From: Arthrobacter methylotrophus
GTDB lineage: Bacteria; Actinomycetota; Actinomycetes; Actinomycetales; Micrococcaceae
Assembly (NCBI RefSeq): GCF_039539965.1
Contig: NZ_BAABED010000001.1
Span: 2,170,001 to 2,234,000, forward strand
Direction of reading: 5' to 3'
Length of the DNA: 64,000 nucleotides
Numbering within the stretch: position 1 is the stretch's first letter; each line of letters begins with the position of its first letter. Of the stretch, positions 15,835 to 24,901 are shown piece after piece. The notes under the pieces are model-generated. The model saw only the letters and a program-made list of their open reading frames with translations, did not search any database and was not told where the DNA came from. The translations under genes were made by a program, and so were the position numbers.

Positions 15835-16737
15835 CTAGTGGAGCCTGCCAGCTTCGGGCGTTGACACGCCGGTTTGGGGATGTTCTGCCAGTTCCTGCGT
15901 GGCTGCCCAACTTGCGAGGAGCCGGAGGGCATCGGCGGAAGGGGAGCCGGGTTCTGCCGGGTAGATGAACAAGGAGAGACCGGTGTCCGCCGAGAGGTCC
16001 ATCGCCTCGAACAGCAGACGGAGTTCGCCCACCACAGGGTGGTGGAAGTGCTTGAACCCTGTGTAATGGCGGCGGACGTTGTGCGCAGCCCAACGTGTGC
16101 GGAATTCATTGCTACGGGTGGAGAGCTCTCCCACCAAGTCGCTCAATCCGCGGTCGAAGGGGTCCCGGCCAGCCTCGGTACGGAGGATGGCCACCATGTT
16201 GTTCGCCGCGAGCTCCCAGTCCGGGAAGAACCGCCGCGCCCGTTCCTCATCCAGGAATATGAAGCGCGCGTAGTTGGCTGGCCGGACAGGATTGACATAC
16301 ATCTCGGAGTGCAATGCCAGGCCGAGCTTGTTGGCAGCGAGGATGTCCATGCGGGCGTTGCGAACAAACGCCGGTGCGTCAGTGATGGCGTCAAGGGCGA
16401 ACTGGACGCTTGGCCGGACGTGTTGTGGCGCGGTCCGGCGCTGCCTCTTGCTTGTTCCCGCCGTACGCGCGAGATCGAACAGGTGTGCGCTCTCAGCCTC
16501 GTCTAGTTTCAGGGCCCGGGACAATGCTTCCAACACGCTCTCGGACACGCCTGCAAGATTTCCGCGTTCGAGCCGCGTGTAATACTCCACGCTGACCCCG
16601 GCCAAGGCCGCTACTTCGCCGCGGCGAAGTCCCGGCACTCGCCGGTTGCCGCCCGACTCCGGCAGCCCGGCCTGTTCGGGGGTGATTTTCGCGCGCCGGG
16701 AGGCGAGGAAATCGCGGGCGTCGTTCCGGTTGTCCAT
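15835..16737 (-). CDS. Helix-turn-helix regulator with MmyB-like ligand domain
   Basis: 300 residues. The N-terminal XRE-type helix-turn-helix (~35-90) reads GLRRGEVAALAGVSVEYYTR LERG in two pieces, the hallmark R-R-E/G-E-V-A-x-L-A-G-V-S-V-x-Y-Y-x-R-L-E-R-G of this actinobacterial family. A C-terminal PAS-like MmyB ligand-binding domain (~105-285) follows, with DILAANKLGLALHSEM and DPFDRGLSDLVGELS. Such regulators often repress a neighbouring oxidoreductase gene. The nearest candidates are the 50-codon frame and the RibD-like reductase upstream on the same strand. Confidence 0.88.
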   Translation of the reverse strand: MDNRNDARDFLASRRAKITPEQAGLPESGGNRRVPGLRRGEVAALAGVSVEYYTRLERGNLAGVSESVLEALSRALKLDEAESAHLFDLARTAGTSKRQRRTAPQHVRPSVQFALDAITDAPAFVRNARMDILAANKLGLALHSEMYVNPVRPANYARFIFLDEERARRFFPDWELAANNMVAILRTEAGRDPFDRGLSDLVGELSTRSNEFRTRWAAHNVRRHYTGFKHFHHPVVGELRLLFEAMDLSADTGLSLFIYPAEPGSPSADALRLLASWAATQELAEHPQTGVSTPEAGRLH

Positions 16738-16839
16738 GCGATCAACGATAGTGACCTCTAGGTCCCGGGAGGGAGTCCATGCCGGTACCTCTATTGGCAG
16801 CGACGGGCACAGCGCTCAACGCGACGAGCCGAGGTCGGC

Positions 16840-16992
16840 CTAGAAAATGTGGAAATCACCGGCGTCGGCGTTTGCTGACGGATACACCACAGGTTCCCGG
16901 CCCAACTCAAGCAAGACGTCATTGATGCTCATCTGTCCGTCCAGTTGCACGGCCGGGACGAAGACGGTTTCGGATTCGACTTCAGCGGTCAT
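16840..16992 (-). CDS. Possible 50-residue small protein
   Basis: ATG 16992 to TAG 16840. The product starts MTAEVESETVFVPAVQLDG and ends in a Phe-His-Ile-Phe tail. Composition and codon use look coding, with a balanced mix of acidic, aliphatic and turn residues, but the ribosome site is poor and I recognise no family. It lies about 100 bases upstream of the MmyB-like regulator on the same strand. No other gene is seen between 16738 and 17202. Confidence 0.4.
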   Translation of the reverse strand: MTAEVESETVFVPAVQLDGQMSINDVLLELGREPVVYPSANADAGDFHIF

Positions 16993-17202
16993 GGACCGAT
17001 CATATGTGCGGCGGGGGCCATGGACACGGTGAACACGCGGCCTTCAGCGTAAGAGCCGGGCCCACGTGTCCCATAGCTAACGGTGAACACGCTGATTCAA
17101 CGAGATGGTTTTGAGACGTGGTAGCGGGCACTTGTGGGCCCCTTCCCGAGGGTGCTTGCGGCACGGGGGAGTACTTCCCCGTGCCGCGCGGAGGAATCGC
17201 GC

Positions 17203-17766
17203 TCAGCGCCTCGTCTCGTACCTGGTCAGGACCACGCCGCCGGGAAACGTCCGCGTCTCCACCAGGTTCAGGTTCACCCAGCTGTCCAGCGAGGTGAAGA
17301 ACGGAGTGCCGCCGCCCACCAGGACCGGATGGGTAACGATCGCATACTCGTCGATCAGCCCGGCCCGCATGGCCGCCCCGGCGAGCGTTGCCCCGCCGAC
17401 GCTCACCGGGCCGCCGTCCCCGGCCTTGAGCCGGGTGACCTCGGCGACCGCGTCGCCCGTGACCAGTCGGGTGTTCCAACCGACCTTCTTGATCGTCGAG
17501 GAGAACACCACCTTTGGCGTGTCCCGCCAGTTCCGCGCGAACTCGACCTCCGCCGGGGTGGCGTTGGGCTGCTGGTCGCCGGTGGGCCAGTAGGAGCTCA
17601 TGGTCTCCCAGAGCTTCCGGCCGTACAGCGACAGGCTGCTAGCCCGCTCCTGATCGAGCCACCACTGGAACAGTTCCTCGCTCGGCCCGCTCCAGCCGAT
17701 GTCGTCGCCAGCCGCGGCGATGTAGCCGTCCAGGGTCAGATTCATGCCGTAGATCAGTTTCCGCAC
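17203..17766 (-). CDS. Dihydrofolate reductase / RibD C-terminal-like reductase
   Basis: 187 residues from GTG 17766, where the RibD_C/DHFR fold begins directly (RKLIYGMNLTLDGYIA). Typical blocks: SLYGRKLWETMSSYWP, TPKVVFSSTIKKVGWNTRL, DGGPVSVGGATLAGAAMRAG and LIDEYAIVTHPVLVGGGTPF. The family reduces pterin- or flavin-precursor-like substrates with NADPH, but most of these stand-alone copies are not characterised and are unlikely to be the essential FolA. An upstream in-frame ATG at 17805 lacks a better ribosome site. Confidence 0.85.
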   Translation of the reverse strand: MRKLIYGMNLTLDGYIAAAGDDIGWSGPSEELFQWWLDQERASSLSLYGRKLWETMSSYWPTGDQQPNATPAEVEFARNWRDTPKVVFSSTIKKVGWNTRLVTGDAVAEVTRLKAGDGGPVSVGGATLAGAAMRAGLIDEYAIVTHPVLVGGGTPFFTSLDSWVNLNLVETRTFPGGVVLTRYETRR

Positions 17767-18007
17767 GGCGCCAGCCTTCCGTCTCGTAGTGGGCGAGGGC
17801 GTCATGGAACTCTGTCGTCCCGCATATGATCGGCAGCATCCTGTCCCTCATGGAGCCACCGTAACTACCCATGATTCGGATGCGATAGCTTTCGGTCCGC
17901 GTTTCACGGAGCTGCCCGGTGAAGGACCCTCTGCGGGCGGAATCTGGACGCCGGATAAGGACGCGATCGGGAGTCCAGGGCGGAGGCCGCCATCGGGGAG
18001 GCGTCTG

Positions 18008-18571
18008 TCATTGAGCGATAACAGCTCGTGTGCCCATCCATTCGGCGCGAAGTATTGAAAATACCTCCTTGTCGTAACGATTCTCGTCGTAGACCCAGCT
18101 GCTGCGAAGAACGCCCTCTGAACGCATACGTAGTCGCTGCGCGACAGCAACACTGCGGTCGTTGTCGGTGCGGCACCGCCATTCAACGCGAGACATCCCC
18201 CGCTCTACGAAGGCCCACTCCATGAGCAGTTCGACTGACCGGGTGATGAGGCCGCCTCCGACAGCATCGGGTTCGAGCCAGCAGCCGAGCTCGCAAATGC
18301 CCCAGACGGGATCAAACGTGACAAACATCACGCCTCCAACGATCTTGCCGCCGTCCCAAAGGCCATAGATGCGCGCACCATCACTTGCGGTGGCTGTCGC
18401 GTAACGCTGAAGGGTAGCGCGGGCACCTTCGACGGTGTCTGTAACAAAAGTCGGTCCGACCCACGGACGGATATGGTCTCGTGCCCTGCTCATGTGCTCG
18501 GCAAACTCGTCGGCGTGCCATGTCTCAAGAGGCTTCAAGACGACCGCGTCTCGCACGACTGTTTCAAACAC
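18008..18571 (-). CDS. GNAT N-acetyltransferase, RimJ/RimL type
   Basis: 187 residues from GTG 18571 with a GGAG site six bases upstream. It has the RimJ/RimL-like arrangement: LKPLETWHADEFAEHMS, then GLWDGGKIVGGVMFV, ELGCWLEPDAVGGGLIT (acetyl-CoA loop, here lacking the canonical Arg of R-G-x-G/A), MEWAFVERGMSRVEWRC and NDRSVAVAQRLRMRSEGVLR. It acetylates an amino group, possibly of a ribosomal protein or antibiotic; the target is unknown. It is on the same strand, 84 bases after the glutamine amidotransferase-like gene. Confidence 0.85.
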   Translation of the reverse strand: MFETVVRDAVVLKPLETWHADEFAEHMSRARDHIRPWVGPTFVTDTVEGARATLQRYATATASDGARIYGLWDGGKIVGGVMFVTFDPVWGICELGCWLEPDAVGGGLITRSVELLMEWAFVERGMSRVEWRCRTDNDRSVAVAQRLRMRSEGVLRSSWVYDENRYDKEVFSILRAEWMGTRAVIAQ

Positions 18572-18655
18572 AGTTTCTCCAGAGGGTCTGCCCAGGGCTT
18601 GGTTGCACTGGGGGCTTGGTGGGATGGGAGGACTCTGAGGCAGGAATGGCCCGGG

Positions 18656-19522
18656 TTACGGCTTTTGGGATGCGGCCGCGGAGGGGGAGAGCTCGGACAG
18701 TTCCAGCCGATGGGCCGGTTCCGCAGGGAAGGGATAACTTATTGTCACCCCCAAATCGGGACTCACGTGGACCAGCGAGCCACCCTCCAGTGCACGCCAC
18801 TCCGGGTTGTCATCCATCGGTTCTGTGGCGATGATGACGTGACGCGAGCGGCCGAGATCCTTGCTGAGCGCCCGGATGCGGGAGCTCCGCGCATCGAGCG
18901 GAGCAGCCTCGCCGGAGCTTGCAGGCAAGCGTTCCAGAATATGCAGCTCATGCGTGTCCGGGTACCTGACTGCCCACAGCTCTGTTGCTGTCGTCAGGAT
19001 GAGGTTCAAGCTGAACACGGGAAGCTCCCTGGCGATCCAGTTGATTGCCCGGGTGATTCCTTTCCCGACGTCCCCTTCGGCACGCCGGCTCTCCGCGGTG
19101 ATCAGCGCGAAGAGCCGCTCACTGTCCGTCTGGCCCTTGACCAGATTCGAAACACCCAACTCGGCCAGCCGCCCATCCAGCCGTTCGAGATCGGCGAAGG
19201 TGCCGTTATGGGCGAATAGCCGCCCGTCCTGTTCGAACGGATGCGTGTTGACCATGGTGTGAGCGCCGGTGCTGGCATACCGCACATGGGCCAGGAACGT
19301 GGTGCTTTTCAGGACACGTGCCTCGCGCGCAAAGGCGTGGTCCTCCCAAGCGGCGAGCGGCTGTTTGGCTACGTGGGCATCACCGTCAGCGTCAAAGGTA
19401 CCTATGCCGGCGCCGTCGGGCTCGCGTCGGCTCTGATCAGCCAGGCTGTCCGGTGCGTCCAGAAGCCAGAAAGTGGCCCGGACTGGCTCCGAACCGGCAT
19501 GCAAACCGAACAAGCGGCACAT
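18656..19522 (-). CDS. Class II glutamine amidotransferase-like protein (YafJ type)
   Basis: 288 residues. Met-Cys2 start (MCRLFGLHAG), so Cys2 would be the N-terminal nucleophile after Met removal. Other Ntn-type glutaminase blocks are FLAHVRYAST, NTHPFEQDGRLFAHNGTFAD and GQTDSERLFALI. A strong AAGGAGGAG site precedes the ATG. No synthetase domain is fused, so on its own it should release ammonia from glutamine or another amide. It begins 22 bases after the end of the glutamate decarboxylase gene on the same strand, suggesting an operon in which glutamine is converted to glutamate and then to GABA. This functional link is inference. Confidence 0.85.
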   Translation of the reverse strand: MCRLFGLHAGSEPVRATFWLLDAPDSLADQSRREPDGAGIGTFDADGDAHVAKQPLAAWEDHAFAREARVLKSTTFLAHVRYASTGAHTMVNTHPFEQDGRLFAHNGTFADLERLDGRLAELGVSNLVKGQTDSERLFALITAESRRAEGDVGKGITRAINWIARELPVFSLNLILTTATELWAVRYPDTHELHILERLPASSGEAAPLDARSSRIRALSKDLGRSRHVIIATEPMDDNPEWRALEGGSLVHVSPDLGVTISYPFPAEPAHRLELSELSPSAAASQKP

Positions 19523-19544
19523 GAGCGCTCCTCCTTGAAACTAA

Positions 19545-20945
19545 TTAGTGGTGGAACGCCTGGGTTTGTCCGCCGGCAGGCATGGGTGCGGTGAGGCCAT
19601 CCAAGTAGGCAACCTCTTTTTTCAGATCTCTGAGGAAACTGGATGCGAGATCGCGCGTGAAACCGTTGCGGACAACGATCCTTTGGACGGTAATCTCGCT
19701 CAAGCCTTCTGGCAACGGGTAGGCGGGGACGAGCCATCCATTCATCCGCAAGCGTTCGGAGAGGTGGTGCAGATTCCACTTGTCCGTGTAACCGTCGGTG
19801 AGTTGCCAGGCAAAGACCGGGATGTCCGATCCGTTGCTCCACAAAGTGAACGACTCCATCGCGCCAATTTCGTTGGAGAGGTAGAGCGCAACATCCTGGG
19901 AGGTTGCCTGAACGGCTTTGTATCCTTCGTAACCCAAGCGGAGAAACAAGTAGTACTGAAGAAGCACCTGCGCACCGGGGCGTGAGAAATTCAGGGCGAA
20001 GGTCGGCATGTTCCCGCCGAGGTAGCTGACGTGGAAGACCAAATCCTCCGGGAGGGCCTCCTCATCCCGCCAAATGACCCAGCCAAGGCCCGGGTACACC
20101 AAACCGTACTTGTGGCCCGAGGTATTGATCGAGGCCACCCGTGCCAAACGGAAGTCCCAGACTGTCTCCGGCTGCAGGAAGGGGGCAATCATGGCACCGG
20201 ATGCGCCGTCCACGTGGATGGCGATATCCAAGCCGCGCTGTGCCTGGATCTCGTCCAGGGCCTCGGAGATCTTTTCGATCGGTTCATAGGCGCCTGTATA
20301 GGTCACTCCCATGATGGCCACAACGCCGATCGTGTTCTCGTCCACGTACTTGTCCAGCTCATAGCCGTCGAGCACCGGGTGTTCTTTTGACACTGGAACG
20401 TACCGGGCTTCCACGTCCCAGTAGTTGCAGAACTTCTCCCAGCACACCTGCACGGCCGAACTGAGGACCAGATTGGGTTTGTCGGTCGACTGACCGGCCG
20501 CCCGCCGCGCGTGCTGCCAGCGGCGCTTCAACGCGAGGCCGCCCAACATGCACGCTTCCGAGGAACCGATGGTCGAGGTTCCAATGGCTTTGGCGGGATC
20601 GGGCGCGTTCCACAAATCTGCGAGCATCCGCCAGCAACGGGTCTCGATCAAGGCCGTCTGCGGGTATTCGTCCTTGTCGATCATGTTCTTGTCGAACGTC
20701 TCGGAATAGAGTTTCGACGCTTCCGATTCCATCCACGTCCCAACGAACGTCGCGAGATTCAAGCGCGAGTTCCCGTCCAGCATGGCTTCGTCGTGGACAA
20801 CCTGGTAGGCCGTCGAAGGCAGGGACTCGCCGTCCGGGAGGGTGAATCGCGGGAAGATGCTGGACTCTCCGGGCCGGCTGAAGATGGGGTTCAGCTCCAC
20901 TGTGGTGTCCGGTTCATGAGCTGATGTGCGGTGTGACCTATTGAT
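19545..20945 (-). CDS. gadB: Glutamate decarboxylase
   Basis: 466 residues if translation starts at ATC 20945, which has an AAAGGAG site six bases upstream and gives the exact usual length of the family. The frame has no in-frame ATG near this point; the next upstream ATGs give implausible extensions. PLP enzyme: the Lys279 motif is SINTSGHKYGLVYPG, with HVDGASGAMIAPF before it and NMIDKDEYPQTALIE near the start. It converts glutamate to GABA and CO2, consuming a proton, as in acid resistance. No GadC antiporter is adjacent. It is divergent from the sedolisin gene and upstream of a glutamine amidotransferase-like gene. Confidence 0.92.
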   Translation of the reverse strand: MNRSHRTSAHEPDTTVELNPIFSRPGESSIFPRFTLPDGESLPSTAYQVVHDEAMLDGNSRLNLATFVGTWMESEASKLYSETFDKNMIDKDEYPQTALIETRCWRMLADLWNAPDPAKAIGTSTIGSSEACMLGGLALKRRWQHARRAAGQSTDKPNLVLSSAVQVCWEKFCNYWDVEARYVPVSKEHPVLDGYELDKYVDENTIGVVAIMGVTYTGAYEPIEKISEALDEIQAQRGLDIAIHVDGASGAMIAPFLQPETVWDFRLARVASINTSGHKYGLVYPGLGWVIWRDEEALPEDLVFHVSYLGGNMPTFALNFSRPGAQVLLQYYLFLRLGYEGYKAVQATSQDVALYLSNEIGAMESFTLWSNGSDIPVFAWQLTDGYTDKWNLHHLSERLRMNGWLVPAYPLPEGLSEITVQRIVVRNGFTRDLASSFLRDLKKEVAYLDGLTAPMPAGGQTQAFHH

Positions 20946-21120
20946 GGTTCGCTCCTTTGACTCGCCATGACGCCGGTCAATGCGGTGGCAGCGACCGGCC
21001 CACGCCCACGCTACCGCGCGTGGCGGCCACGCCCAAGCGCTGTCCTGCATGGTGCCAAGGAGGTTCCGGGGGCATAATCGCAGGGAACGGAGCTCTGTCA
21101 CGCGAGCGTAGGAGGCAATA

Positions 21121-22716
21121 ATGTCCACGGAGACCCCCGAAGAGCAGCGGCCGGAGGAAACGCAAAGTGTCCCGCTGGCAGGATCGGAAAGGGCACCCGC
21201 TCCGGGTGTTCGCGACATTCACGGTCCCGTTGACCCTTCCCGCCGGATTGAGGTCACGGTCATCCTTCGGCGCCAGGAAGAATTGACGGAACTTCCAACT
21301 ACTCCGATTTCGCGGGACGAACTGGCCTCGCGGTATGGTGCTTCGGCAGCGGACCTTGATCTTGCAGTGCTCACTTTCTCCGGCTTGGGACTCGACGTCA
21401 TCGATTCGGATGCGGCCAGCCGCCGGATTCGGCTGGCCGGCACTGTGGGGCGGCTAAGCAGCGTTTTCGGAACGTCGCTGGATGAGCTGACAAGCCGCGG
21501 TCCGGACGGCACCGCAGTCACGCACCGGCACCGCACGGGAGGCCTCCAGGTGCCTGCAGCGCTCGACGGCATCGTTGTCGCCGTCCTTGGCCTTGACGAC
21601 CGGCCCCAGGCCCGGGCTCAATTCCGCATCGTTCCCCTGGCTTCGACGGGCACCAGCTACACCCCACCCCAGTTGGGAAAGATCTATAACTTCCCTGACG
21701 GTACCGACGGCTCCGGGCAAACCGTGGCGATCCTCGAACTCGGCGGCGGGTTCGGGCAACAGGACCTCGACACTTACTTCCAAGGCCTCGGCATTTCGAC
21801 GCCGACTGTCACCGCCGTGGGAGTCGACGGCGGGTCCAACCAACCCGGGCAGGACCCTACCGGGGCCGACGGGGAAGTCCTGCTCGACATCGAGGTGGTC
21901 GGCGCCTTGGCTCCCAAGGCCAACATCGTCGTCTACTTTGCCCCTAATACCGACGCCGGGTTCCTCGACGCGATCGTCGCGGCCTCCCACGCGAGCCCGG
22001 CACCGACGTCGATCAGCATCAGTTGGGGCCAGAGCGAGGACGCGTGGACGGCCCAAGCCCGGGCAAGCTTCGACCAGGCCATGGCCGACGCCGCGGCCCT
22101 CGGAGTGACGGTAACAGCGGCAGCCGGAGACAACGGCAGTTCCGACGGCGCAACAGACAGCAAGGACCACGCGGATTTCCCGGCGTCGAGCCCTCACGTC
22201 CTGGCTTGCGGCGGAACCCGACTTCAAGCGGATGCCGCCACGGGAGCGATCAGCGCCGAGACCGTCTGGAATGATGGCCCGAACTCGGCAACCGGCGGGG
22301 GATACAGCGATGTCTTCCCTGTCCCCTCCTGGCAGTCCGGGAGCGTGGGACACGCCAAGCACAAACCCGCTCCGAAGCAACCGGGACGGGGCGTGCCCGA
22401 TGTCAGCGGCGTCGCCGACCCGCAGACCGGCTACCAGGTTCGCGTTGACGGGAAGGACGTGGTGATCGGTGGAACGAGTGCGGTCGCGCCTCTCTGGGCG
22501 GCGCTGCTCGCCCGGCTGGCCCAAGCCACGAATCGGCGCTTTGGGCTGATTCAGCCTCTGCTTTACCAAAAAGGCATCCCCTCGGCGTCAGGATTCCACG
22601 ACATCACCAGCGGTTCCAATGGAAGCTACAACGCCGGGACCGGCTGGGATCCCTGCACGGGCCTGGGTAGCCCGGACGGCAAAGCTCTCCTTGCGTTGCT
22701 GGAGGCCCGGTCCTGA
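21121..22716 (+). CDS. S53-family serine peptidase (sedolisin/kumamolisin type)
   Basis: 531 residues; a strong AGGAGG site precedes the ATG. The N-terminal ~170 residues are a Pro-kumamolisin activation domain (RRIEVTVILRRQEEL, LSSVFGTSLDEL). Catalytic residues are all present: Glu252 and Asp256 in GADGEVLLDIEVVGALAP, oxyanion Asp337 in AAAGDNGSSDG and Ser453 in GGTSAVAPLW. The C-terminal Ca-binding region includes FHDITSGSNGSYNAGTGWDP. Family members are acid-active endopeptidases. No obvious signal peptide is seen before the propeptide, so export is uncertain. Confidence 0.93.
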   Translation: MSTETPEEQRPEETQSVPLAGSERAPAPGVRDIHGPVDPSRRIEVTVILRRQEELTELPTTPISRDELASRYGASAADLDLAVLTFSGLGLDVIDSDAASRRIRLAGTVGRLSSVFGTSLDELTSRGPDGTAVTHRHRTGGLQVPAALDGIVVAVLGLDDRPQARAQFRIVPLASTGTSYTPPQLGKIYNFPDGTDGSGQTVAILELGGGFGQQDLDTYFQGLGISTPTVTAVGVDGGSNQPGQDPTGADGEVLLDIEVVGALAPKANIVVYFAPNTDAGFLDAIVAASHASPAPTSISISWGQSEDAWTAQARASFDQAMADAAALGVTVTAAAGDNGSSDGATDSKDHADFPASSPHVLACGGTRLQADAATGAISAETVWNDGPNSATGGGYSDVFPVPSWQSGSVGHAKHKPAPKQPGRGVPDVSGVADPQTGYQVRVDGKDVVIGGTSAVAPLWAALLARLAQATNRRFGLIQPLLYQKGIPSASGFHDITSGSNGSYNAGTGWDPCTGLGSPDGKALLALLEARS

Positions 22717-22766
22717 AACGGACGCCGGTGCCGGTTGAGTCAAAAAGGGTGGGCCGCGGCGTGCTT

Positions 22767-22795
22767 TGGCGGCCCCAGCCGGAGCGGATACGATG
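22767..22795 (+). promoter_or_regulatory. Promoter for the thrS operon
   Basis: TTGGCG (22767-22772), a 17-base spacer and TACGAT (22790-22795), about 68 bases before the thrS start. Good match to a primary sigma factor promoter. Confidence 0.5.
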
Positions 22796-22862
22796 GACGG
22801 TGGCTGGCTGTGGTCCCCGTACGCCACAAGCTATGAAGCCTTATCAATGAATAGGAGACACC

Positions 22863-24872
22863 GTGTCAGATGCCCAGCAGATCACCCTCATCGTCGATGG
22901 CGAAGAGACCAAGGTGACGGAAGGGACCACCGGCGCGGAACTCTTCTTTGAGCGCCGCGACGTCGTAGTAGCCCGAGTCGACGGCGAACTCAAGGACCTT
23001 GACCAGGTGCTGCCCGAAGGCGCCCAGGTTGAAGGCGTTACCATCGAATCGCCGGACGGCCTGAACGTCCTTCGCCATTCGACCGCACACGTCATGGCCC
23101 AGGCCGTGCAGCAGCTGCGTCCTGACGCCAAACTCGGAATCGGCCCGTACATTACCGATGGCTTCTACTTCGACTTCGATGTTGCCGAGCCCTTCACCCC
23201 GGAAGACCTCCGCCAGCTCGAAAAGATGATGCAGAAGATCATCAACCAGAACCAGAAGTTCGTCCGCCGCGTCGTCACTGAAGACGAAGCCCGCGAAGCC
23301 ATGAAGGGCGAGCCCTACAAGCTGGAACTGCTGGGCAAGAAGAACGAGGCGGCCGACGCCGGCGAGGGCGTCAATGTCGAGGTGGGCGCTGGAGACATCA
23401 CCATTTACGACAATGTAGACCGCAAAAGCGGAGACAGCGTCTGGTGCGATCTGTGCCGCGGCCCGCACCTTCCCAATACCAAGCTGATCTCCAACGCTTT
23501 TGCGCTGACCCGCTCGTCGGCGGCTTACTGGCTGGGCAACCAGAACAACCAGCAATTGCAACGTATCTACGGCACCGCCTGGCCCACCAAGGACGCCCTG
23601 AAGGCCTACCAGGAGCGGATCGCAGAGGCGGAGCGTCGCGACCACCGCAAACTCGGCGCCGAGCTGGACCTGTTCTCCTTCCCGGACGAGCTGGGCTCGG
23701 GCCTGCCGGTGTTCCACCCGAAGGGCGGCATCATCCGCAAGGCCATGGAGGACTACTCCCGCCAACGGCACGTGGACGCAGGCTACGATTTCGTGTACAC
23801 GCCGCACATCACCAAGGGTCACCTCTACGAAGTTTCCGGGCACCTTGATTGGTACAAGGAAGGCATGTTCCCGGCGATGCACATCGATGCGGAACTGAAC
23901 GAGGACGGCACTGTGCGCAAGCCCGGCCAGGACTACTACCTGAAGCCGATGAACTGCCCCATGCACAACCTCATCTACCGTTCGCGCGGGCGCTCCTACC
24001 GGGAACTGCCGCTGCGGCTCTTCGAATTCGGCTCCGTGTACCGCTATGAGAAGTCCGGCGTCGTTCACGGACTGACCCGCGTGCGCGGCATGACACAGGA
24101 CGACGCCCACATCTACTGCACGCGCGAGCAGATGAAGGACGAGCTCACCACCACCCTGAACTTTGTCCTCGGCCTGCTCAAGGACTATGGACTGGACGAC
24201 TTCTATCTCGAACTGTCCACCAAGAACGAAGACAAATTCGTTGGTGAAGACGCTGCATGGGAGGAAGCAACCCGAACCCTGGCCGAAGTGGCGGAGGCTT
24301 CGGGGCTGGAGCTGGTCCCGGATCCAGGTGGAGCAGCGTTCTATGGTCCGAAAATTTCCGTGCAGGCCAAGGATGCGCTGGGCCGCACGTGGCAGATGTC
24401 AACCATCCAGCTCGACTTCAACCTGCCTGAGCGTTTCGAGCTGGAGTTCCAGGCGGCCGATGGCACACGCCAGCGTCCGGTCATGATCCACCGTGCGCTG
24501 TTCGGCTCGGTGGAACGGTTCATGGGCGTTCTCACCGAACACTATGCAGGAGCCTTCCCGGCATGGCTTGCCCCCGTTCAGGTCGTCGGCATTCCGGTGG
24601 CGGAAGCGTTCAACGACTACATGTTCGACGTCGTTGACCAGCTCAAGGCCGAGGGCATCCGTGCCGAGGTGGACATTTCCTCGGACCGCTTCCCGAAGAA
24701 GATCCGCACTGCGAGCAAGGACAAGATTCCCTTCGTTCTCATCGCCGGCGGCGAGGATGCGGAGGCCGGTGCCGTGTCGTTCCGCTTCCGCGATGGCAGC
24801 CAGGACAACGGAGTGCCCGTTGCCGAAGCCGTCCGGAGAATCGTGGACGCCGTCAAGAACCGCGAGAGCTGA
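22863..24872 (+). CDS. thrS: Threonine--tRNA ligase
   Basis: 669 residues, full length, GTG start. Order: N-terminal TGS domain (1-70, [19 protein letters not shown]), then the editing domain with [16 protein letters not shown] and [11 protein letters not shown], then the class II catalytic core with [20 protein letters not shown] (zinc Cys), [14 protein letters not shown] and [19 protein letters not shown]. The C-terminal anticodon-binding domain has [16 protein letters not shown]. It charges tRNA-Thr and hydrolyses misacylated Ser-tRNA-Thr. It is followed by a HIT protein and PIP synthase, the same order as in mycobacteria. Confidence 0.97.
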   Translation: MSDAQQITLIVDGEETKVTEGTTGAELFFERRDVVVARVDGELKDLDQVLPEGAQVEGVTIESPDGLNVLRHSTAHVMAQAVQQLRPDAKLGIGPYITDGFYFDFDVAEPFTPEDLRQLEKMMQKIINQNQKFVRRVVTEDEAREAMKGEPYKLELLGKKNEAADAGEGVNVEVGAGDITIYDNVDRKSGDSVWCDLCRGPHLPNTKLISNAFALTRSSAAYWLGNQNNQQLQRIYGTAWPTKDALKAYQERIAEAERRDHRKLGAELDLFSFPDELGSGLPVFHPKGGIIRKAMEDYSRQRHVDAGYDFVYTPHITKGHLYEVSGHLDWYKEGMFPAMHIDAELNEDGTVRKPGQDYYLKPMNCPMHNLIYRSRGRSYRELPLRLFEFGSVYRYEKSGVVHGLTRVRGMTQDDAHIYCTREQMKDELTTTLNFVLGLLKDYGLDDFYLELSTKNEDKFVGEDAAWEEATRTLAEVAEASGLELVPDPGGAAFYGPKISVQAKDALGRTWQMSTIQLDFNLPERFELEFQAADGTRQRPVMIHRALFGSVERFMGVLTEHYAGAFPAWLAPVQVVGIPVAEAFNDYMFDVVDQLKAEGIRAEVDISSDRFPKKIRTASKDKIPFVLIAGGEDAEAGAVSFRFRDGSQDNGVPVAEAVRRIVDAVKNRES

Positions 24873-24901
24873 CGAGCCGGGCGACGCAGGGGACAGGAAA
24901 A

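Noticed and set aside
17639-17872. Minus-strand frame beginning MGSYGGSMRDRMLPIICGTT upstream of the RibD-like reductase
   Set aside because: The first part looks mildly coding, but the frame runs into the reductase in another phase and no family is recognisable; not enough to call a gene.
21454-22569. Long minus-strand frame opposite the sedolisin gene
   Set aside because: The plus strand carries all four catalytic residues of S53 at the right spacing; the minus frame is a high-GC shadow.
22866-24110. Minus-strand frame of about 414 codons opposite thrS
   Set aside because: thrS is full length with all class II motifs; long antisense frames are common in high-GC genes.
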